Part shown: piece by piece, positions 24,005 through 33,343 of the stretch | How positions within the stretch are numbered: the first letter of the stretch is position 1 | Layout: the number at the start of each line of letters is the position of its first letter | NCBI RefSeq assembly: GCF_000696225.1 | Contig: NZ_BAWN01000024.1 | Span: 18,539 to 82,538, forward strand | Reading direction: 5' to 3' | Source: Serpentinimonas barnesii | Lineage (GTDB): Bacteria; Pseudomonadota; Gammaproteobacteria; Burkholderiales; Burkholderiaceae_C | DNA: 64,000 bases | Position numbers and translations under genes: made by a program | The notes under the pieces: generated by a model | Told to the model about the DNA's origin: nothing | Databases searched by the model: none | The model's input: only the letters and a program-made list of their open reading frames with translations

Positions 24005-24224
24005 GTTCACTCTCCAGTTGGGGCCTCGGGACGCCTGCTGTTGCACAGCAGGAAAACGTCGAAGCGTTGAAATGGATTGTGAAAGCCGGCCTGTTTAACT
24101 TGAATCAGAAAGCGGCTGTTGCATGCGTCGGGGTTTGCGCCGGGCGCTGTAGGGCAATTTCTGACACGGCAGCAGACGCCCACCAGCCACAGCGGCGTGT
24201 GGCCCCGCTGGACAGCAGGCTGCG

Positions 24225-24809
24225 CTAGGCCTGCGGCTGCTCGGGCTCGGGATCGGTGCGCTGCAGCCGGGTGCTGCGCCAGTACACATCGTCGCCCCCA
24301 GCGGCGCGGTTGAGCACGCGTGCCAGCACAAACAGCAAATCGCTCAGGCGATTCAGGTACTGGCGCGGGGCCTCGTGCAGGGCTTCTTCGTTGCCCAGCG
24401 CCACCAGTTGGCGCTCGGCGCGGCGCGCCACGGTGCGGCACACGTGCGCCAGCGCGGCGGCGCGGCAGCCTGCGGGCAAGATGAACTCTTGCAGCGGCGG
24501 CAACTGCGCGTTGTAGTGCGCCAGCGCCTGGTCCAGCTCCAGCACCGCCGCGCCGGTCAGCAGCTCGTAGCCGGGGATGCTGAGCTCGCCGCCCAAGTTG
24601 AACAACTGGTGCTGGATGGCGTCGAGCAGCGCACGCACATCTTGCGGCAGCGGCTCGCACAGCAGCAGCCCAAGCTGGGAGTTGAGCTCATCGACCTCGC
24701 CCATGGCGTGGATGCGCAGGCTGCTCTTGCTCACGCGCTGGTTATTGCCCAGCCCGGTGGTGCCGGCGTCGCCGGTGCGGGTGGCGATTTGCGTCAGCCG
24801 ATTACCCAT
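24225..24809 (-). CDS. Cob(I)yrinic acid a,c-diamide adenosyltransferase, PduO type
   Basis: It transfers adenosyl from ATP to reduced corrinoid, making adenosylcobalamin. It has 194 residues. The PduO-type ATP site TRTGDAGTTGLGNNQR is at residues 10-25. The second conserved segment is QYLNRLSDLLFVLARVLNR. No other cobalamin gene or riboswitch is nearby, which fits salvage. It diverges from the broken chemoreceptor gene. Confidence 0.93.
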   Translation of the reverse strand: MGNRLTQIATRTGDAGTTGLGNNQRVSKSSLRIHAMGEVDELNSQLGLLLCEPLPQDVRALLDAIQHQLFNLGGELSIPGYELLTGAAVLELDQALAHYNAQLPPLQEFILPAGCRAAALAHVCRTVARRAERQLVALGNEEALHEAPRQYLNRLSDLLFVLARVLNRAAGGDDVYWRSTRLQRTDPEPEQPQA

Positions 24810-24826
24810 GATCTTGCCTGTGGTTA

Positions 24827-24854
24827 TTCAATTGGGCGCCAGCAGATTGATAAT
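24827..24854 (+). promoter_or_regulatory. Possible promoter of the chemoreceptor gene
   Basis: TTCAAT and GATAAT are separated by 16 bases in the gap between the adenosyltransferase and the chemoreceptor gene, about 100 bases before the latter. No FliA-type promoter was recognised. The match is modest. Confidence 0.3.
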
Positions 24855-24952
24855 AAAATGTCAGGACAACTCACCTTTCATCTTTTTATCTGCGGGCGCA
24901 GGGTTTCTTGGGCTAATTTTGTCACAAGTGTTCGTCCTGCAGAGAAAGCCCC

Positions 24953-26530
24953 ATGCGCAACAACCAGCCCGTCACCCAAACCGAAATCGTTCTGCGCGAC
25001 GGTGCCTCCATCGTCTCCACCACCGACCTGCAAGGCCACATCACCTACTGCAACGCGTATTTTGTCGAGGTCAGCGGCTTTGCGCCCCACGAGCTGCTGG
25101 GCGCTCCGCACAACATCCTGCGCCACCCCGACATGCCCCCTGCGGCTTATGCCGATATGTGGGCAACCCTTAAGGGCGGCCTCCCGTGGACCGGACTGGT
25201 CAAGAACCGCACCAAAAAAGGCGATTACTACTGGGTGCAGGCCAACGTCACCCCGGTGTACGAGCGCGGGCAGCCAGCGGGCTACCTGTCGGTCCGCACC
25301 AAGCCCGCACGGGCCTTGGTGCAGCAAGCCGAGCAAGCCTACCAAGAGCTTCGGGCAGGCAACCCGCGCCGGCTGCGCGTGCAGCGCGGGCGCGTGCTCA
25401 CGCCCACCCAGCAACTGCTGCAGCGCTTTGACTTGCAATTGCAGCTCAAAACCGCCACCGGGTTGGCCCTGGGGTGCATGCTGCTGTTGGGCCTGCAAGC
25501 GCTGGGCCTGCTCGGCGGCGCCGGGCTGGGTGCGGCGCTGGCGGCGGCTGGGGGCGCCAGCTTGGTTTGGGCCATGTGGCTGATGAACCAGCGCGTCTTG
25601 GCTCCACTGCGTGAAATCACCGCTCAGGCCCGGATTTTGGCTGGCGGAGACTTAACCCAGTCCATGCCCCCAGCGGGCGAAGACCCCGTGGGGCAGTTGT
25701 AAAACGCGCTGCGCCAAACCAACATCAATTTGCGCAGCATCATCGGCGATGTGCGCCACAACTTCGAGGCCATTCGCCTCGAAACACGCCAACTGGCCGC
25801 GGGCAATATGGACCTTTCCAACCGCACCGAAGCCCAAGCCTCGAGCCTCGAGCAAACCGCGGCCAGCATGGAGCAACTGAACGCCACCGTGGCGCAAAGC
25901 GCGGGCAATGCCGAACAGGCCAGTGCCTTGGCCAGCCGGGCCACGCAAGCAGCCCAAGAAAGCGGTCAGGTGGTGGCCAGCGCGGTGCAAACCATGCAAG
26001 GCATCAACCAGTCGTCGCGCAAGATCGGCGACATCATTGGAGTGATCGACGGCATTGCGTTCCAGACCAACATTTTGGCACTCAACGCCGCCGTCGAAGC
26101 GGCCCGCGCTGGCGAGTCGGGGCGTGGCTTTGCGGTCGTGGCCAGTGAAGTGCGGGCCTTGGCTCAGCGCAGCGCAGCCGCCGCCAAAGAGATCAAAACC
26201 CTGATTACCGAGTCACTGAACCAAGCCAATACCGGTTTGACGCTAACGACGCGCGCCGGCGCGTCGATGGAACACGTGATTGGCTCCATTGCCAAGGTCG
26301 CCGGCGTCATGACCGAAATCTCGGCCGCGGCACGCGAACAAGGCACTGGCATCGCGCAGGTGAACCAAGCCGTGGGGCACCTGGACACCGTGACCCAACA
26401 AAACGCGGCGCTGGTGGAACAAGCGGCTGCGGCCACCAGCAACCTGTCAGATCAAACGGTGCAAGTCAGCAACGCAATCGGCATTTTCAAGCTGCCCCAG
26501 CACGCCAGTGGCCCCTCGCAACCGCGCTAG
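24953..26530 (+). pseudogene. aer: Aer-like PAS chemoreceptor interrupted by an in-frame TAA
   Basis: The frame encodes an Aer-type energy-taxis receptor of 525 codons. The N-terminal PAS domain is at about residues 10-125 (YCNAYFVEVSGF, NILRHPDMP, YYWVQANVTPVY). Two hydrophobic helices lie near 170-215, followed by a HAMP-like stretch. The methyl-accepting signalling domain has the conserved hairpin tip [20 protein letters not shown]. At 25700-25702 the reading frame carries TAA between GQL and NALRQTN, where Gln is common. A single C-to-T change from CAA explains it. No frameshift is present, and both halves are otherwise intact. An ATG 27 bases after the stop could make a soluble signalling fragment. 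Confidence 0.85.
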
Positions 26531-26537
26531 ATGCCAA

Positions 26538-26559
26538 GCACGGCCTGCAACTGCCGTGC
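26538..26559 (+). terminator. Hairpin after the chemoreceptor gene
   Basis: GCACGGC and GCCGTGC form a seven-base-pair perfect stem with an eight-base loop, starting eight bases after the TAG stop. There is no T run, so any termination would be weak or factor-assisted. Confidence 0.35.
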
Positions 26560-26658
26560 ATACCCATGCGTTTAACCATGGCAAAAAATTGGATCTTGCG
26601 CTGTGATACCATTTGTGGCAGTAAATTTTTAAATCAGGGTGTTTAGGAGCTTGCACCC

Positions 26659-28095
26659 ATGAACCATACCCCCATTGGGCCAGCCACCGCCACACCCGCT
26701 GCGCCTAACCCACCCCCACCACTGCCGCCGGCCTTCTTGGCCGCGCTGCAGCAGCGCTTTGGGCCGGGCCAGTGCAGCACCGCGCTGGCGCAGCGCGAGC
26801 AGCACGGGCGCGATGAGTCGGCTTACATCGACGTGCCGCCGCCCGGTGCCGTAGTCTATGCCGAATCCACCACCGATGTGGCCGATGCCGTGCGCCTGTG
26901 CGCGCAGCACCGGGTGCCGCTGATTCCCTTTGGCGCGGGCTCCTCGCTCGAAGGGCAGTTGCTGGCGGTGCAAGGCGGCATCAGCCTCGACTTGATGCGC
27001 ATGAACCGCGTGCTGGCGCTGCACCCCGAAGACCTGAGCGCCACCGTGCAGCCGGGCGTGACGCGGCTGCAGCTCAACGCGGTGCTGCGCGACCAGGGGC
27101 TGTTTTTCCCGATCGACCCCGGCGCCGACGCCAGCCTGGGCGGCATGGCCGCCACCCGCGCCAGCGGCACCAACGCGGTGCGCTACGGCACCCTGCGCGA
27201 CAACGTGCTGGCGCTCGAAGTGGTCAACGCCCAGGGCGAGGTGTTGCGCACCGGCAGCCGCGCCAAAAAGTCCAGCGCCGGCTACGACCTCACGCGCCTG
27301 TATGTGGGCAGCGAGGGCACGCTGGGCGTGATCACCGAGCTCACGCTGCGCCTGTACCCGCTGCCGCAGGCGGTGGTGGCAGCCATTTGCGGCTTTCCCA
27401 GCATCGAGGCCGCGGTGCGCAGCACCATCGCCACCATCCAGCATGGGGTGCCGATCGCGCGCTGCGAGCTGCTCGACGCCGCCACGGTGCGCGCCGTGAA
27501 CGCGCACGCCAAGCTTGGGCTGCGCGAGCAGCCGCTGCTGCTGATGGAGTTTCACGGCTCACCGGCGGCGGTGCGCGAGCAAACCGAGCAGGTGCAGGAA
27601 ATCTGCCACGAGCACGGCGGGGCCGCCTTTGAGTGGGCCGACACGCCCGAGCAGCGCAGCCGGCTCTGGGCGGCGCGCCACCAGGCCTACTTTGCCGCGC
27701 TGCAAACCCGGCCCGGCTGCCGCGCCATCACCACCGACGCCTGCGTGCCCATCAGCCGCCTGGCCGACTGCCTACTGGCTTCGGTGGCCGACGCCGAGGC
27801 CTCGGGCCTGCCCTACTTCTTGGTGGGGCACGTGGGCGACGGCAACTTCCACTTTGGCTACCTGATCGACCCGCACAGCGTGGCCGAGCGCGCCGTGGCC
27901 GAAGGGCTGAATCAGCGCCTGGTGGCGCGCGCGCTGGCGCTCGACGGCACCTGCAGCGGCGAACACGGCGTGGGGCTGCACAAAATCGACTTTTTGCGCC
28001 AAGAGGCCGGAGCGGCCGCCATCGACACCATGCGCAGCCTCAAGCAAGCGCTCGACCCGCAGGGAATTTTCAACCCCGGCAAGATATTTTTGTGA
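26659..28095 (+). CDS. dld: FAD-linked oxidase, probable D-lactate dehydrogenase (cytochrome)
   Basis: This FAD enzyme has 478 residues and probably oxidises D-lactate (or a similar 2-hydroxy acid) into the respiratory chain. The PCMH FAD-binding domain includes VPLIPFGAGSSLEGQLLAV and IDPGADASLGGMAATRASGT. The C-terminal FAD-oxidase domain has VGHVGDGNFHFGYLID and GTCSGEHGVGLHKI. It ends FNPGKIFL, as is usual. AGGAG precedes the ATG. The TGA stop overlaps the GTG start of the following c-di-GMP protein. Confidence 0.88.
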   Translation: MNHTPIGPATATPAAPNPPPPLPPAFLAALQQRFGPGQCSTALAQREQHGRDESAYIDVPPPGAVVYAESTTDVADAVRLCAQHRVPLIPFGAGSSLEGQLLAVQGGISLDLMRMNRVLALHPEDLSATVQPGVTRLQLNAVLRDQGLFFPIDPGADASLGGMAATRASGTNAVRYGTLRDNVLALEVVNAQGEVLRTGSRAKKSSAGYDLTRLYVGSEGTLGVITELTLRLYPLPQAVVAAICGFPSIEAAVRSTIATIQHGVPIARCELLDAATVRAVNAHAKLGLREQPLLLMEFHGSPAAVREQTEQVQEICHEHGGAAFEWADTPEQRSRLWAARHQAYFAALQTRPGCRAITTDACVPISRLADCLLASVADAEASGLPYFLVGHVGDGNFHFGYLIDPHSVAERAVAEGLNQRLVARALALDGTCSGEHGVGLHKIDFLRQEAGAAAIDTMRSLKQALDPQGIFNPGKIFL

Positions 28096-31000
28096 GCCCG
28101 CACAGCCCTAGGCCCGAACCCCAGCCGGCACCTCTGCCCGATGCAATCGGCGCAGGCCTTGCTGCTGCTACGGCCCACACCCCTTCCCAGCCCGGCAGCA
28201 CCGAAAGCCCCGCGCTGAGCAAGGGCAGCGCGCCCCAGGGGCTGCCGTGGCTGGTGGCGGGGCTGATCAGCGCGGTCATCCTGGCCGCCACCGTGCTGGC
28301 GGGCGGGTACGTGTGGCAGCAAGCCCAGGCGCGCGCCGAGGCGCAACTGCAAGCCACCGCCTTTGGCATGGCGCAGCGTCTGGCCGACTGGCACCGCGAG
28401 CGCCTGGCCGCCGCCACCCTGCTGCAGCACCGCGACACCTTGGATCAGATCTGGGCGCAAGACCAGGCCCAACCAGGCATCGAGCGCATGGAATTGATGA
28501 GCAAGCTGCTGCACGACTACGCCCACGCGCCCTCGATCGCCTCCATCGAGTTGTTCGACTCCAGCTTGCAGAGCCTATGGCATTCCGCCTCGCAGGCCTC
28601 ACCCAGCCACCCGACTCTGAGCGCCGGCTTGCAGAACGTGCGTGCAAAGGGGCAGGCCCAGGTGGTGGGCCCGTGGCGCGACGCCCAAGGCCGGGTGCAA
28701 CTGGCTTATGTGGGGCTGCTGGACCCGCCGGGCTTTGCCCCGGCGCTGGTGGCGCTGCATGCACAACGGCCCCCATATTTTCATGCTGCACTCACGCAGT
28801 GGCCGCTGGAGAAACACAGCGGCAGCGCACGCTTGTTTTCCATCCGCGACCAGCAGGTGCATTACTGGTCCGATCTGCCCGCGCTTGCCTCGACCCCGGG
28901 CCCGCACGACCCCGCGCAAACCTTCGCCCAGCGCCTGCTGCGCGGCGAAATCGCCACCGGCACCTTGGTGCACGGCCCTGATGACCACGGCCACCCGGCA
29001 CTGGCCATGCTGCTGCCGGTTGAAGGCACCGACTGGATCGTGCAGGTGGAAGCCGACCACACCGAACTGATGGGCTGGGCCCATCGCGCCTTGCTCGGCC
29101 TGGGTCTGACCGGCACGCTGGCCCTGCTGCTGGCCTTGGGCGGCACCCGCTTGCTGCTGCAGCGGCGCCAGCTTGCCAGCGCCACGCAGGCGCTAGCGGC
29201 GCTGGAGCGCGCCCAAGTGCGCTTGAGAGAGAGCGAGGCCCGCTACCGGCTGTTGGCAGAGAACGCCAACGACGTGGTCTGGCTGTTTGACCTGGCCAGC
29301 GAGCGCCAGCTCTATGTCAGTCCGTCGATTGAGCGGTTGCTGGGCTACGACCCCCAAGAACGCACCCACCTGCCCCTCACAGCCATGTTTGAGCCCGCGG
29401 TGGTGGCCCACATTCGCGAGGTCCTGCGCCGCCACCTAGAGCGATTGGCGGCCGGGGACGCCAGCGCCCAAAACATCTGGATCGAACTCAGCCATCGGCA
29501 CAAAGACGGCCAGGCCGTGCCGGTTGAGATTTCAGCCCGCATCGTGTTCGACGCACAGGGCCGACCCGCCCAGGTGCAAGGCGTTTCGCGCGACATCCGC
29601 GAGCGCCGCCGCGCCGAGCGGCAAATACGGCTGCTCTCGCAAGCCACGGCGCAAAGCCCGGCGGCGGTGCTCATCACCAACGCGCAGGGCCATATCGAGT
29701 ACGTCAACCCCGCTTTTGAGCGCATCAGCGGCTACAGCGCCACCGAGGTACAGGGCCAAAACCCGCGCCTGTTGCAATCAAACCGCACTCCAAGCGACAC
29801 CTACCGCCAGATGTGGCAGGCGCTGCTGACCGGCCAAGTCTGGCAGGGCGAACTCATCAACACCAACAAAGACGGCAGCCACAGCCACATGGCGGCCACC
29901 ATCGCGCCCCTGCGCGACCCCCACGGCGGCCAGGTGGTGCAATACATTGCCGTGCAAATGGACGTGACGGCGCAGCGCGACGCCGAGGCACAGGTCGAAC
30001 TGCTGGCTTGGTTCGATCCGCTCACGGGCTTGCCCAACCGGCAGCGTCTGCTGGCCGACATAGGCCGGGCCTTGCGCCACCGCAACGGCAACGGGGAGTT
30101 TGCGGGGCTGCTGATCCTCAACCTCGACCGCTTCAAGGCGCTCAACGACGCCCTTGGGCGCACCCAAGGCGATGCCGTGCTGCTGGCGGTGTCTGAGCGC
30201 TTGCGCCAGCAGGTTCAGGAGCCTGATGTGGCAGCCAAAGAACTGCTGGCGCACCTCAACGGCGACGAATTCGCACTGCTGATGGTGGATCTCGGGCACG
30301 ACGCCAGCTTGGCGGCGGCGGCCCTGATGCGCCGCGCCAGCGACTTGCACCGCCTGTTCGAACAAACCGTGGTGGTGGGCGCCGATGCGCTGCGCTTGAG
30401 CCTTAGCATCGGAGTCACGCTGCTCGATGGCATTGCCGACGAGCGCGCCGCCGAGGCCCTGCGCCGGGCTGACACAGCGTTGCACCAAGCCAAAGACGCC
30501 GGCGGCAACCAGAGCGTGTTTTTTGACGCCCGCATGGGCCAATGGGTAGCCGAGCGCTTTGCGCTAGAGCAAGACCTGCGGCGCGGCATCGAGGCGGGCG
30601 AATTGCGACTGTATTTGCAGCCGCAAGTCGATGCGCTCGGGCGCATGGTCGGCGCCGAGGCGCTGGTGCGCTGGCAACACCCGCAGCGTGGCCTCATGGG
30701 GCCGGTGCAGTTCATCGGGTTGGCTGAAGAGTCCGGCCTGATCGAGCCCTTGGGCCAATGGGTGCTGGAGCAAGCCTGCGCTTGGATTGGTCGGTTGCGC
30801 GCACTTGGGCGACCGCTGCCGATTTCGGTCAACATCAGCCCGCACCAGTTTCACCAGACCGACTTCAGCCTGCGCTTGCAGCAGGTGTTGCAGCGCCACG
30901 CAGCGTCCGGTGACGACCTGATGCTGGAGTTCACCGAAAGCGTGGTGCTGCGCCAGGTGGAGCAGGTGATCGAGCGCATGGGCTTTCTGTCTGGCTTGGG

Positions 31001-31328
31001 GGTGCGCTTTTCCATCGACGATTTTGGCACCGGTTACTCCTCGCTCTCGTACCTGAAAACACTGCCCATTCACGAGCTCAAAATCGACCGCAGCTTTGTG
31101 CAAGACGCCCCGAACAACCCGGGCGATGCAGCGTTGGTGGCGGCCATGTTGTCGGTTGCCAGCCTGATGCAGTTGCGGGTGGTGGCCGAAGGGGTGGAAA
31201 CCGACGAACAGGCTGCGATTTTCCGGCTTCACCCCGGGGCCCTGATGCAGGGCTATCTCTTTGGCCGCCCAGAGCCGGCCGAGGCGCTCATTGGGCGCTG
31301 GCTGGCCGAAGAAGGCCAAGGGGCCTGA
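28092..31328 (+). CDS. Membrane PAS-PAS-GGDEF-EAL cyclic-di-GMP signalling protein
   Basis: This protein of 1078 residues has a helix at about 49-74, an extracytoplasmic sensor region, a second helix at about 332-356, PAS domains at about 376-502 and 511-630, a GGDEF domain at about 636-810 and an EAL domain from about 825. The GGDEF motif is NGDEF at 723-727, so cyclase activity is doubtful. The EAL domain keeps EALVRW near 855, the DDFGTGYSS metal motif near 976 and LKIDRSFV, so phosphodiesterase activity is likely. The GTG start forms a GTGA overlap with dld. The 3' end overlaps the convergent gene by 76 bases. Confidence 0.85.
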   Translation: MSPHSPRPEPQPAPLPDAIGAGLAAATAHTPSQPGSTESPALSKGSAPQGLPWLVAGLISAVILAATVLAGGYVWQQAQARAEAQLQATAFGMAQRLADWHRERLAAATLLQHRDTLDQIWAQDQAQPGIERMELMSKLLHDYAHAPSIASIELFDSSLQSLWHSASQASPSHPTLSAGLQNVRAKGQAQVVGPWRDAQGRVQLAYVGLLDPPGFAPALVALHAQRPPYFHAALTQWPLEKHSGSARLFSIRDQQVHYWSDLPALASTPGPHDPAQTFAQRLLRGEIATGTLVHGPDDHGHPALAMLLPVEGTDWIVQVEADHTELMGWAHRALLGLGLTGTLALLLALGGTRLLLQRRQLASATQALAALERAQVRLRESEARYRLLAENANDVVWLFDLASERQLYVSPSIERLLGYDPQERTHLPLTAMFEPAVVAHIREVLRRHLERLAAGDASAQNIWIELSHRHKDGQAVPVEISARIVFDAQGRPAQVQGVSRDIRERRRAERQIRLLSQATAQSPAAVLITNAQGHIEYVNPAFERISGYSATEVQGQNPRLLQSNRTPSDTYRQMWQALLTGQVWQGELINTNKDGSHSHMAATIAPLRDPHGGQVVQYIAVQMDVTAQRDAEAQVELLAWFDPLTGLPNRQRLLADIGRALRHRNGNGEFAGLLILNLDRFKALNDALGRTQGDAVLLAVSERLRQQVQEPDVAAKELLAHLNGDEFALLMVDLGHDASLAAAALMRRASDLHRLFEQTVVVGADALRLSLSIGVTLLDGIADERAAEALRRADTALHQAKDAGGNQSVFFDARMGQWVAERFALEQDLRRGIEAGELRLYLQPQVDALGRMVGAEALVRWQHPQRGLMGPVQFIGLAEESGLIEPLGQWVLEQACAWIGRLRALGRPLPISVNISPHQFHQTDFSLRLQQVLQRHAASGDDLMLEFTESVVLRQVEQVIERMGFLSGLGVRFSIDDFGTGYSSLSYLKTLPIHELKIDRSFVQDAPNNPGDAALVAAMLSVASLMQLRVVAEGVETDEQAAIFRLHPGALMQGYLFGRPEPAEALIGRWLAEEGQGA

Positions 31329-32152
31329 TAGAGCCAGAGCGTGCCGCCTTGGGGGCAGGACCACTCTAGGCTGGGCTGGCAACTGGGCAAAGGTTGGCCG
31401 AGGCTGCCCAGCCACGCGCCGGGGGGCAGCTCGCGAGCGGCTTTGTGCACGGCGGCTTCGAGGGCTGCATGGTGGGCTGCGTGCCCTGCGTTTGCTGCCG
31501 TCAAGGGGCTGGTGGGCTTGCTGGCCCCCGGCACTGCAGCGCTGGCTGGTGTGGGCAGCGCCAGCAGCAGCAGTTCGCAGGCCGACCAATCGCTGCGCCA
31601 AGGGTCGGCGCGCAGCAAGTGCGCTTGGGTGCCGCTCAGGTGCGCGCGGAGCCAGTCGGCCCAACCGGGGCACAGGCCGGTGTGGCGCGCATCCGGGAAG
31701 GCGCGCTCCAGCGCCCGCAGCAGCGGCCCCAGGGGCTGACTATTCGGCAGCCCCGGAAGCGGCCCCACGGCCACGATGCGCGCCATCGGCGGCAACTCCA
31801 GGCGTTCGCGCAAGTCGCCGAAATCGGGCTCGGCGGCGGGGTCGTGCAGGCGCCAGGCCGAAGGCGGATACAGCAGCAGCAGCACCGCCAGCGGCAGCAG
31901 CCACAGCGGCGCGGCCAAGGTGGCCCAGTCGGCCAGCCAGAGCCAAGACAGGGGGAAGCCCAGCCCGATGATGAGCCGCCGCCCCCGGCTCTGCCCCCAG
32001 CGCGCCGCAAGACAGCCTGCCAGGCTGATCAGCACCGCCGCCGTGCCAGGGCCTTGCCCGGCTTGGGTCAGCACCAGGTAAGCGCCCCAAGCGAGCAGCC
32101 ACACCAGCAGCGGCGGCAGGGGCCAAGGGATGCGGTGCAGCCAGCTAAGCAT
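31253..32152 (-). CDS. Membrane-anchored, diverged class I methyltransferase-like protein
   Basis: This protein of 299 residues has several N-terminal hydrophobic segments up to about residue 95, ending LLLLYPPSAWRLHDP, then a soluble domain. Its layout resembles a Comamonadaceae family of membrane-linked methyltransferases with the order YPxxAWR, motif I, a WADWLRA-like region and a PPGAWLGSLG strand. Motif I is degraded (IVAVGPLPGL instead of a Gly-rich DxGxG), so catalysis is doubtful. The assignment rests on memory of the family pattern. Its tail runs antisense to the end of the EAL gene. Confidence 0.55.
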   Translation of the reverse strand: MLSWLHRIPWPLPPLLVWLLAWGAYLVLTQAGQGPGTAAVLISLAGCLAARWGQSRGRRLIIGLGFPLSWLWLADWATLAAPLWLLPLAVLLLLYPPSAWRLHDPAAEPDFGDLRERLELPPMARIVAVGPLPGLPNSQPLGPLLRALERAFPDARHTGLCPGWADWLRAHLSGTQAHLLRADPWRSDWSACELLLLALPTPASAAVPGASKPTSPLTAANAGHAAHHAALEAAVHKAARELPPGAWLGSLGQPLPSCQPSLEWSCPQGGTLWLYQAPWPSSASQRPMSASAGSGRPKR

Positions 32153-32221
32153 GGGGGCGTGGGGCGGGGGGGCGACTTTTGGCTTGGCTTGTTGGGGCCT
32201 GGGGCAGCGATTGCTCTGCGC

Positions 32222-33211
32222 TCAGGCCGCGCGCAGGCGCTCGATCAGGCCATTGAGCTCGTCGATTGAGGCAAAGCCTATCACCAGCTCGCCCTGCTCG
32301 GGGTGGCTGCCGCCGCGCCCCTTGCGCGGGCTGCGGCTTTTTAGCCGCAGCTCGACCCGGGCGGTGAAGTGGTCCGACAGCTCCTGCTCCAGCCGCACCA
32401 GATCGCGCGGCTTTTCTGGGGCTGGCGCTGGTGGGGTGAGGCGAAACTCGGCTGAGAGCTTTTTCACCAGCCGCTCGGCCTCGCGCACCGAAAGCGCCTT
32501 GGCGCTGATCTGGTGCGCCGCCGTGATCTGCGCCGCCCCTTGCAAGCCCAGCAGAGCGCGTGCGTGCCCCATGTCGATGTCACCGGCCAGCAGCAGCCCC
32601 TGCACCGGCTCGGCCAGGTTGAGCAGGCGCAGCAGGTTGCTGGTGGCGCTGCGCGAGCGCCCCACGGCCTGCGCCGCCTGCTCGTGCGTGAGGCCAAATT
32701 CGTGCAGCAGCCGCTGCAGGCCCTGCGCTTCTTCCAGCGGATTCAGGTCTTCGCGCTGGATGTTTTCGATCAGCGCCATGGCGGCGGCCGCCTCGTCGGG
32801 CACGTCGCGCACCAGCACCGGAACCGTATCCAGACCGGCCAGCGCAGCCGCTCGAAAGCGCCGCTCGCCCGCGATGATTTCATACACCGGACGCGCGCCG
32901 CGCACGGCCTGCGCTTGCCCCTGCTGCGCCTGCCAGGCGGCTAGGCGGCGCTCGCCTTCGTCCTGCGCCAGCCGGCGCACCAAGATCGGCTGCATGATGC
33001 CTTGCGCCTTGATGCTCTCGGCCAGCTCGTACAGCGCGCCTTCGTCCATGCGCGTGCGCGGCTGGTAGGTGCCGGGCACGAGGTCGCTCAGCGCCAACTG
33101 GTGCGGCAGGTCGCGCTGCGCCGGGTCTTGGCCCTCGTGGCCCTCGTCGAGCCGCGGCCCCAGCAAGGCTTCGAGCCCACGGCCCAATCCCTTGGTTTTT
33201 TTGTTCAGCAT
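32222..33211 (-). CDS. parB: Chromosome partitioning protein ParB
   Basis: ParB is a CTP-dependent clamp that loads at parS and spreads. It has 329 residues. The N-terminal start KKTKGLGRGLEALLG, the CTP-binding motif EIIAGERRFRAA near residue 110 and the ENIQREDLNPLEEA segment are intact. The helix-turn-helix GLTHEQAAQAVGRSRSATSN and the C-terminal dimer domain follow. The ATG at 33209-33211 gives the canonical N-terminus. Two parS sites lie 1.2 and 2.1 kb upstream in rsmG and mnmG. Confidence 0.97.
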   Translation of the reverse strand: MLNKKTKGLGRGLEALLGPRLDEGHEGQDPAQRDLPHQLALSDLVPGTYQPRTRMDEGALYELAESIKAQGIMQPILVRRLAQDEGERRLAAWQAQQGQAQAVRGARPVYEIIAGERRFRAAALAGLDTVPVLVRDVPDEAAAAMALIENIQREDLNPLEEAQGLQRLLHEFGLTHEQAAQAVGRSRSATSNLLRLLNLAEPVQGLLLAGDIDMGHARALLGLQGAAQITAAHQISAKALSVREAERLVKKLSAEFRLTPPAPAPEKPRDLVRLEQELSDHFTARVELRLKSRSPRKGRGGSHPEQGELVIGFASIDELNGLIERLRAA

Positions 33212-33343
33212 GGCAGGGTCCTGCGGCCGCCCAGGGCCTTTGAGCGGCCCATGCAGAGGGTGGCAAACGATGGGTGGGGATTCATCTTGGAATGGTGTGA
33301 AAGGCAAGCGGGCCCGGGCGTGTGGCTTGGGGGCTGGATCGGC

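Noticed and set aside
25700..25730. Programmed read-through or recoding at the chemoreceptor TAA
   Set aside because: TAA is not a selenocysteine or pyrrolysine codon, and no recoding structure or slippery run is seen nearby. A simple nonsense change is more likely.
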